Positions 60,639 through 64,000 of a DNA stretch of 64,000 bases are shown here, piece after piece; positions within the stretch are counted from its first letter, which is position 1, and the number at the start of each line of letters is the position of its first letter. The notes under the pieces were generated by a model. The model saw only the letters and a list, made by a program, of their open reading frames with translations, was not told the origin of the DNA and made no database searches. Position numbers and translations under genes: made by a program. Source of the DNA: Rhodococcus oryzae (GTDB lineage Bacteria > Actinomycetota > Actinomycetes > Mycobacteriales > Mycobacteriaceae); the NCBI RefSeq assembly GCF_005049235.1, contig NZ_SUMD01000010.1, forward strand, positions 1 to 64,000, written 5' to 3'.

Positions 60639-61415
60639 CTAGCTGTTGGTGAACTTCGGCGCCCGCTTGTCCACGAACGCCGCCATGCCTTCCTTCTGGT
60701 CCGCGGTCGCGAACGTCGAGTGGAACACCCTGCGCTCGAAGCGGACACCCTCGGCGAGGGTGGTCTCGAAGGACCTGTTCACGCTCTCCTTGGCCATCAT
60801 CGCGATGGGCAGCGACATCTCGGCGATGGTCGTCGCCGTCGCCATGGCCTCGGTGAGCAGGTCGGCCGCGGGCACGATCCGCGAGACCAGGCCCGCACGC
60901 TCGGCCTCCTCCGCGTCCATGTTGCGTCCGGTCAGGCACAGGTCCATCGCCTTCGCCTTGCCGACGGCGCGGGTCAACCGTTGCGAGCCACCGATTCCCG
61001 GGATCACCCCGAGCTTGATCTCCGGCTGGCCGAACTTGGCGTTGTCCGCGGCGAGGATGATGTCGCAGAGCATGGCCAGCTCGCAGCCGCCGCCCAGCGC
61101 GTAGCCGGCGACCGCGGCGATGGTGGGCTTGCGGGCCGAGGCGAGGCGATCCCACGCCGCGAACCAGTCGTCGAGGTACATGTCCATGTACGACTTCGGC
61201 GCCATCTCCTTGATGTCGGCTCCCGCGGCGAAGGCCCGCTCGGACCCGGTGATGAGGATCGCGCCGATCTCCGGTTCGCGCTCGAGGTCGACGACCGCGG
61301 CCACGACCTCGCCCATCAGCTGGGCGTTGAGCGCGTTGAGCGCCTTCGGCCGGTTCAGCGTGATGACACCGACCCTGCCCTTGCGCTCGAGCAGGATGGT
61401 CTCGAAGTGACTCAC
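60639..61415 (-). CDS. echA: enoyl-CoA hydratase
   Basis: 258 residues, crotonase fold. Oxyanion-hole segments [10 protein letters not shown] and [12 protein letters not shown], with both catalytic Glu residues (in GGCEL and [11 protein letters not shown]). It is most like the EchA8/short-chain group. GTG 61415 overlaps the mmsB stop (GTGA). In this operon it would hydrate methacrylyl-CoA in valine degradation. Confidence 0.93.
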   Translation of the reverse strand: MSHFETILLERKGRVGVITLNRPKALNALNAQLMGEVVAAVVDLEREPEIGAILITGSERAFAAGADIKEMAPKSYMDMYLDDWFAAWDRLASARKPTIAAVAGYALGGGCELAMLCDIILAADNAKFGQPEIKLGVIPGIGGSQRLTRAVGKAKAMDLCLTGRNMDAEEAERAGLVSRIVPAADLLTEAMATATTIAEMSLPIAMMAKESVNRSFETTLAEGVRFERRVFHSTFATADQKEGMAAFVDKRAPKFTNS

Positions 61416-62326
61416 GCGTTCTCCTCGTTCGCACGTCGGCGGATGTCGTTGACGATGGCGGAGAAGTCCAGCGTGCCGCCGGTCTCCTCGTGGAACCGCG
61501 AGTAGATCTCCGCGGCTCGAAGGCCGAGCTCTCCGGGAACGCCGTTGCCGCGCAGGGCGTTCGCGGCCAGGCCGAGATCCTTGTCCATCAGGGCGGCCGC
61601 GAAACCCGGCTGGTAGTCGTTGTTCGCCGGGCTGGTCGGCACCGGGCCCGGCACCGGGCAGTAGCTGGTCAGTGCCCAGCACTGACCCGAGGCGTTGGAT
61701 GCCACGTCGAACAGTGCCTGGTTGCTCAGGCCGAGCTTCTCGCCGAGCACGAACGCCTCGCTGATCGCGATCATGGACACGCCGAGGATCATGTTGTTGC
61801 AGATCTTCGCGGCCTGGCCGACGCCGGATGCGCCGCAGTGCACGACCTTGGCGCCCATCACCTCGAGCAGCGGCCGCGCCGACTCGAAGTCCGCCTCGTC
61901 CGCGCCGACCATGAAGGCCAGCGTGCCCGCGGTCGCGCCCGCCACGCCACCGGAGACCGGGGCGTCCATGCCGCGGTGCCCGGCCTTGACCGCGAGGTCG
62001 TGTGCCTGGCGGGCGTCCGCGACGTCGATGGTCGAGCAGTCGATGAACAGCGTGCCGGGGGCCGCGGCCTCGAGCAGTCCGCCCTCGTACAGCCCGAGCA
62101 CGTGCTTGCCGCTTGGCAGCATCGTGATCACGATGTCCGACCCGGTGGCCGCGTCGGCGGCCGACGCGACGACCGTGATGCCGTCGCGGGTGGCCTGTTC
62201 CAGTGCCGCGGGCACCAGGTCGAAGCCGTTGACCTGGTATCCGGCCTTGGCCAGGTTCGCGGCCATCGGGCCGCCCATGTGACCGAGACCGATGAAGCCG
62301 ATCCGGAGATTGCCTGCGGCGCTCAT
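61412..62326 (-). CDS. mmsB: 3-hydroxyisobutyrate dehydrogenase
   Basis: 304 residues of the beta-hydroxyacid dehydrogenase family. Cofactor motif [13 protein letters not shown]; substrate motif [16 protein letters not shown]; catalytic Lys in [11 protein letters not shown]. It oxidises 3-hydroxyisobutyrate to methylmalonate semialdehyde. The ATG overlaps the upstream gene's stop (ATGA). Confidence 0.95.
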   Translation of the reverse strand: MSAAGNLRIGFIGLGHMGGPMAANLAKAGYQVNGFDLVPAALEQATRDGITVVASAADAATGSDIVITMLPSGKHVLGLYEGGLLEAAAPGTLFIDCSTIDVADARQAHDLAVKAGHRGMDAPVSGGVAGATAGTLAFMVGADEADFESARPLLEVMGAKVVHCGASGVGQAAKICNNMILGVSMIAISEAFVLGEKLGLSNQALFDVASNASGQCWALTSYCPVPGPVPTSPANNDYQPGFAAALMDKDLGLAANALRGNGVPGELGLRAAEIYSRFHEETGGTLDFSAIVNDIRRRANEENA

Positions 62327-63456
62327 GACTTTCCTTCCCCAACGCTGCTGAGTTCCTGGGTGTTGCCGAGAGTGATGGAGCTGTGGGTGTTTCCACCGGG
62401 GACGAGGCCGAGCTCGAACGCCCCCAGATCCGCGAAGAAGCGATCCACCTGCTCGTCCGTGACCTCCTCCAGGGTGGCGGGCGACCAGGCGGGATTGCGG
62501 TCCTTCTCCACCACCTGCGCGCGGATGCCCTCGACGAGGTCATGGGAATCCAGGCAGGCCGAGGAGACCCGGTACTCCTGGTTCAGCACCTCCTCGAGGC
62601 TGCCGAGGTCGCGGGAGCGGCGCAGCGAGCGCAGCGTCACCTTCGCCGCGGTCGGCGACTTGGCGAGGATCTGCTCGGCGGCGTCCGCGGCCGCCGGTAT
62701 CCCGCTGTCCCGCAGCCGCGAGACGATCTCCTCGACGGTGTCCGCGGAGTAGGCGTCGCCGATCCACCCCTTCTGCGCCAGCAGGGCGGATTCGGGTTCG
62801 GGCTCGGTGAACTCCTCGAGCGCGCGCTCGAGGGTCCCGGCGGCGAGCGCCGCCAGGAAGGCGGGCACCCGGCCGGACGGGATGAAGTGGTCGGCCAGAC
62901 CGCAGGCGATGGCGTCGCCCGCGGTCAGCCGTGCGGTCGTCAGCGCGATGTGGGTACCGAGCTCACCAGGAGCACGCGAGAGCAGGTAGGTGCCGCCCAC
63001 GTCGAGCACGAATCCGATTCCGGCCTCGGGCATCCCGATCATCGAGCGCTCGGTGACGATCCGGACGCCGCCGTGCGCGGACACCCCGACGCCGCCGCCC
63101 ATCACGATGCCGTCCATGATCGCGACGTACGGCTTGGGGTAGCTCGCGATCGCGGCGTTGAGCACGTACTCGTCGCGCCAGAACTCGCGCGATCCGTCGC
63201 CGCCGTCCTGGGCGTCGTGGTAGATCGAGACGATGTCGCCGCCCGCGCAGAGCCCGCGCTCCCCCGCACCGGTGAGCACCACCGCGCGCACCTCGTCGTC
63301 GGCGGCCCATTCCGCCAGCGCCGCCGCGAGCTGGTGCACCATCGAGTGGTTGAGCGCGTTGATCGCCTTGGGCCGGTTCAGGGTGAGCAGGCCGAGGCCG
63401 TCGCGCTTGTCGACGATCACCTCCGCCTCGGTCATCTCCGCCGCGCCCGCGCTCAC
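62323..63456 (-). CDS. 3-hydroxyisobutyryl-CoA hydrolase
   Basis: 377 residues, longer than simple crotonases, as expected for this hydrolase. [14 protein letters not shown] and [14 protein letters not shown] form the oxyanion hole; [13 protein letters not shown] carries the catalytic Glu. The C-terminal extension includes [11 protein letters not shown]. It hydrolyses 3-hydroxyisobutyryl-CoA, feeding mmsB. GTG 63456 overlaps the acyl-CoA dehydrogenase stop (GTGA); ATG 63432 is an alternative. Confidence 0.93.
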   Translation of the reverse strand: MSAGAAEMTEAEVIVDKRDGLGLLTLNRPKAINALNHSMVHQLAAALAEWAADDEVRAVVLTGAGERGLCAGGDIVSIYHDAQDGGDGSREFWRDEYVLNAAIASYPKPYVAIMDGIVMGGGVGVSAHGGVRIVTERSMIGMPEAGIGFVLDVGGTYLLSRAPGELGTHIALTTARLTAGDAIACGLADHFIPSGRVPAFLAALAAGTLERALEEFTEPEPESALLAQKGWIGDAYSADTVEEIVSRLRDSGIPAAADAAEQILAKSPTAAKVTLRSLRRSRDLGSLEEVLNQEYRVSSACLDSHDLVEGIRAQVVEKDRNPAWSPATLEEVTDEQVDRFFADLGAFELGLVPGGNTHSSITLGNTQELSSVGEGKS

Positions 63457-64000
63457 GCCGTCCCCGCCGTTCCGACGACGGCGCGGGCGATGACCACCCG
63501 CATGATCTCGTTGGCGCCCTCGAGGATCTGGTGGACCCGCAGATCACGCACGATCTTCTCCAATCCGTACTCGGACAGGTAGCCGTACCCGCCGTGCATC
63601 TGTAGTGCCTTGTTGGCTACGTCGAATCCGGTGTCGGTGGCGAATCGCTTTGCCATCGCGCAGAGTTCGACCTTGTCGTTCGCGTCCTCGTCGAGCGCGG
63701 CCGCGGCCCGCCACAGCAGGGTGCGTGCGGCCTCGAGTTCGGTGCGCATGTCCGCGAGCTGGAACTGCAGCGCCTGCGAGTCGAGCAGCGGCGAGCCGAA
63801 CGCCTTGCGCTCGGCCAGGTGGTTGACCGCCTTCTGCAGCGCGGCCTGGCCGCCGCCGACCGAGCACGCCGCGATGTTCAGCCTGCCGCCGTTGAGCCCG
63901 GACATCGCGATGCGGAAGCCGTCGCCCTCCTGACCGAGCAGGTTGGCGGCGGGCACCCGCACCTCGTCGAGGATCACCTGACGGGTCGGCTGCGCGTTCC
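63453..64000 (-). CDS. acyl-CoA dehydrogenase (isobutyryl-CoA dehydrogenase-like), 5' end outside window
   Basis: C-terminal part only; the frame runs through the right edge, with NAQPTRQVILDEVRVP readable there. FAD and substrate segments include GGRLNIAACSVGGGQAAL, RKAFGSPLLDSQALQFQLADM, the MHGGYGYLSEYGLEKIVRD motif and the EGANEIMR ending that holds the family's active-site region. By operon context (HIBYL-CoA hydrolase, mmsB, enoyl-CoA hydratase) it most likely oxidises isobutyryl-CoA. Confidence 0.9.
   Translation of the reverse strand, partial: NAQPTRQVILDEVRVPAANLLGQEGDGFRIAMSGLNGGRLNIAACSVGGGQAALQKAVNHLAERKAFGSPLLDSQALQFQLADMRTELEAARTLLWRAAAALDEDANDKVELCAMAKRFATDTGFDVANKALQMHGGYGYLSEYGLEKIVRDLRVHQILEGANEIMRVVIARAVVGTAGTA

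Overview
High-GC (about two thirds G+C) actinobacterial chromosome with mycolic-acid-group traits: a mycobacterial-type order from argS through rho, rpmE, prfA, wecA and the atp operon to murA and an rRNA operon; a GT-C arabinosyltransferase of the EmbA/B/C family; MurA with Asp in place of the catalytic Cys; IdeR-type iron boxes; and KstR-type operators beside steroid-cluster genes. Rhodococcus or a close Nocardiaceae relative fits best. The genus is inferred from gene content, not from a database search.

Layout. 1-425: promoter and boxA/boxB leader of an rRNA operon whose 16S gene lies just left of the window (minus strand). 426-25599: a long minus-strand housekeeping block, read right to left as argS-lysA-hom-thrC-thrB-rho-rpmE-prfA-prmC-tsaC-glyA-wecA-atpI-like-atpBEFHAGDC-DUF2550, then murA; a PduO-type cobalamin adenosyltransferase is the only plus-strand gene. 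25.7-30.1 kb: a membrane-anchored DUF3105/DUF305 pair, phosphoketolase and tRNA-Arg(CCG). 30.2-33.3 kb: a limonene-epoxide-hydrolase-like protein, two SDR dehydrogenases and an XRE regulator.

33.3-42.5 kb is the most interesting part. A minus-strand operon cysD-cysNC-cysQ(fused to an NTF2-like domain)-F420 oxidoreductase makes PAPS and clears PAP. On the other side of an IclR regulator lies a plus-strand trio resembling M. tuberculosis Rv3531c-Rv3530c-Rv3529c (steroid cluster), ending in a PAPS-type sulfotransferase. Both promoters carry the same two operators in the same order: a 21-bp block with a KstR-type palindrome (identical in both copies) and GGTACA-N4-TGTACC. I infer a co-regulated sulfation module.

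42.5-50.2 kb: LMW phosphatase, alpha/beta hydrolase plus amidohydrolase with a divergent TetR gene, and an FbpABC ferric transporter. 50.4-51.2 kb: Bfd and bacterioferritin, with IdeR-like boxes shared with the transporter, so uptake and storage form one iron switch. 51.3-52.6 kb: an ArsR gene with an SRPBCC-TIGR03086 fusion. 52.65-56.95 kb: an orphan Emb arabinosyltransferase and a Cys/HEAT protein, bracketed by tRNA-Cys and a degraded copy of its 3' end plus terminator, which looks like a scar of site-specific insertion or duplication. 57-60.6 kb: MFS exporter, SDR, MarR and an Hsp70-like ATPase. 60.6-64 kb: a translationally coupled valine-catabolism operon (acyl-CoA dehydrogenase, HIBYL-CoA hydrolase, mmsB, enoyl-CoA hydratase) that runs off the right edge.
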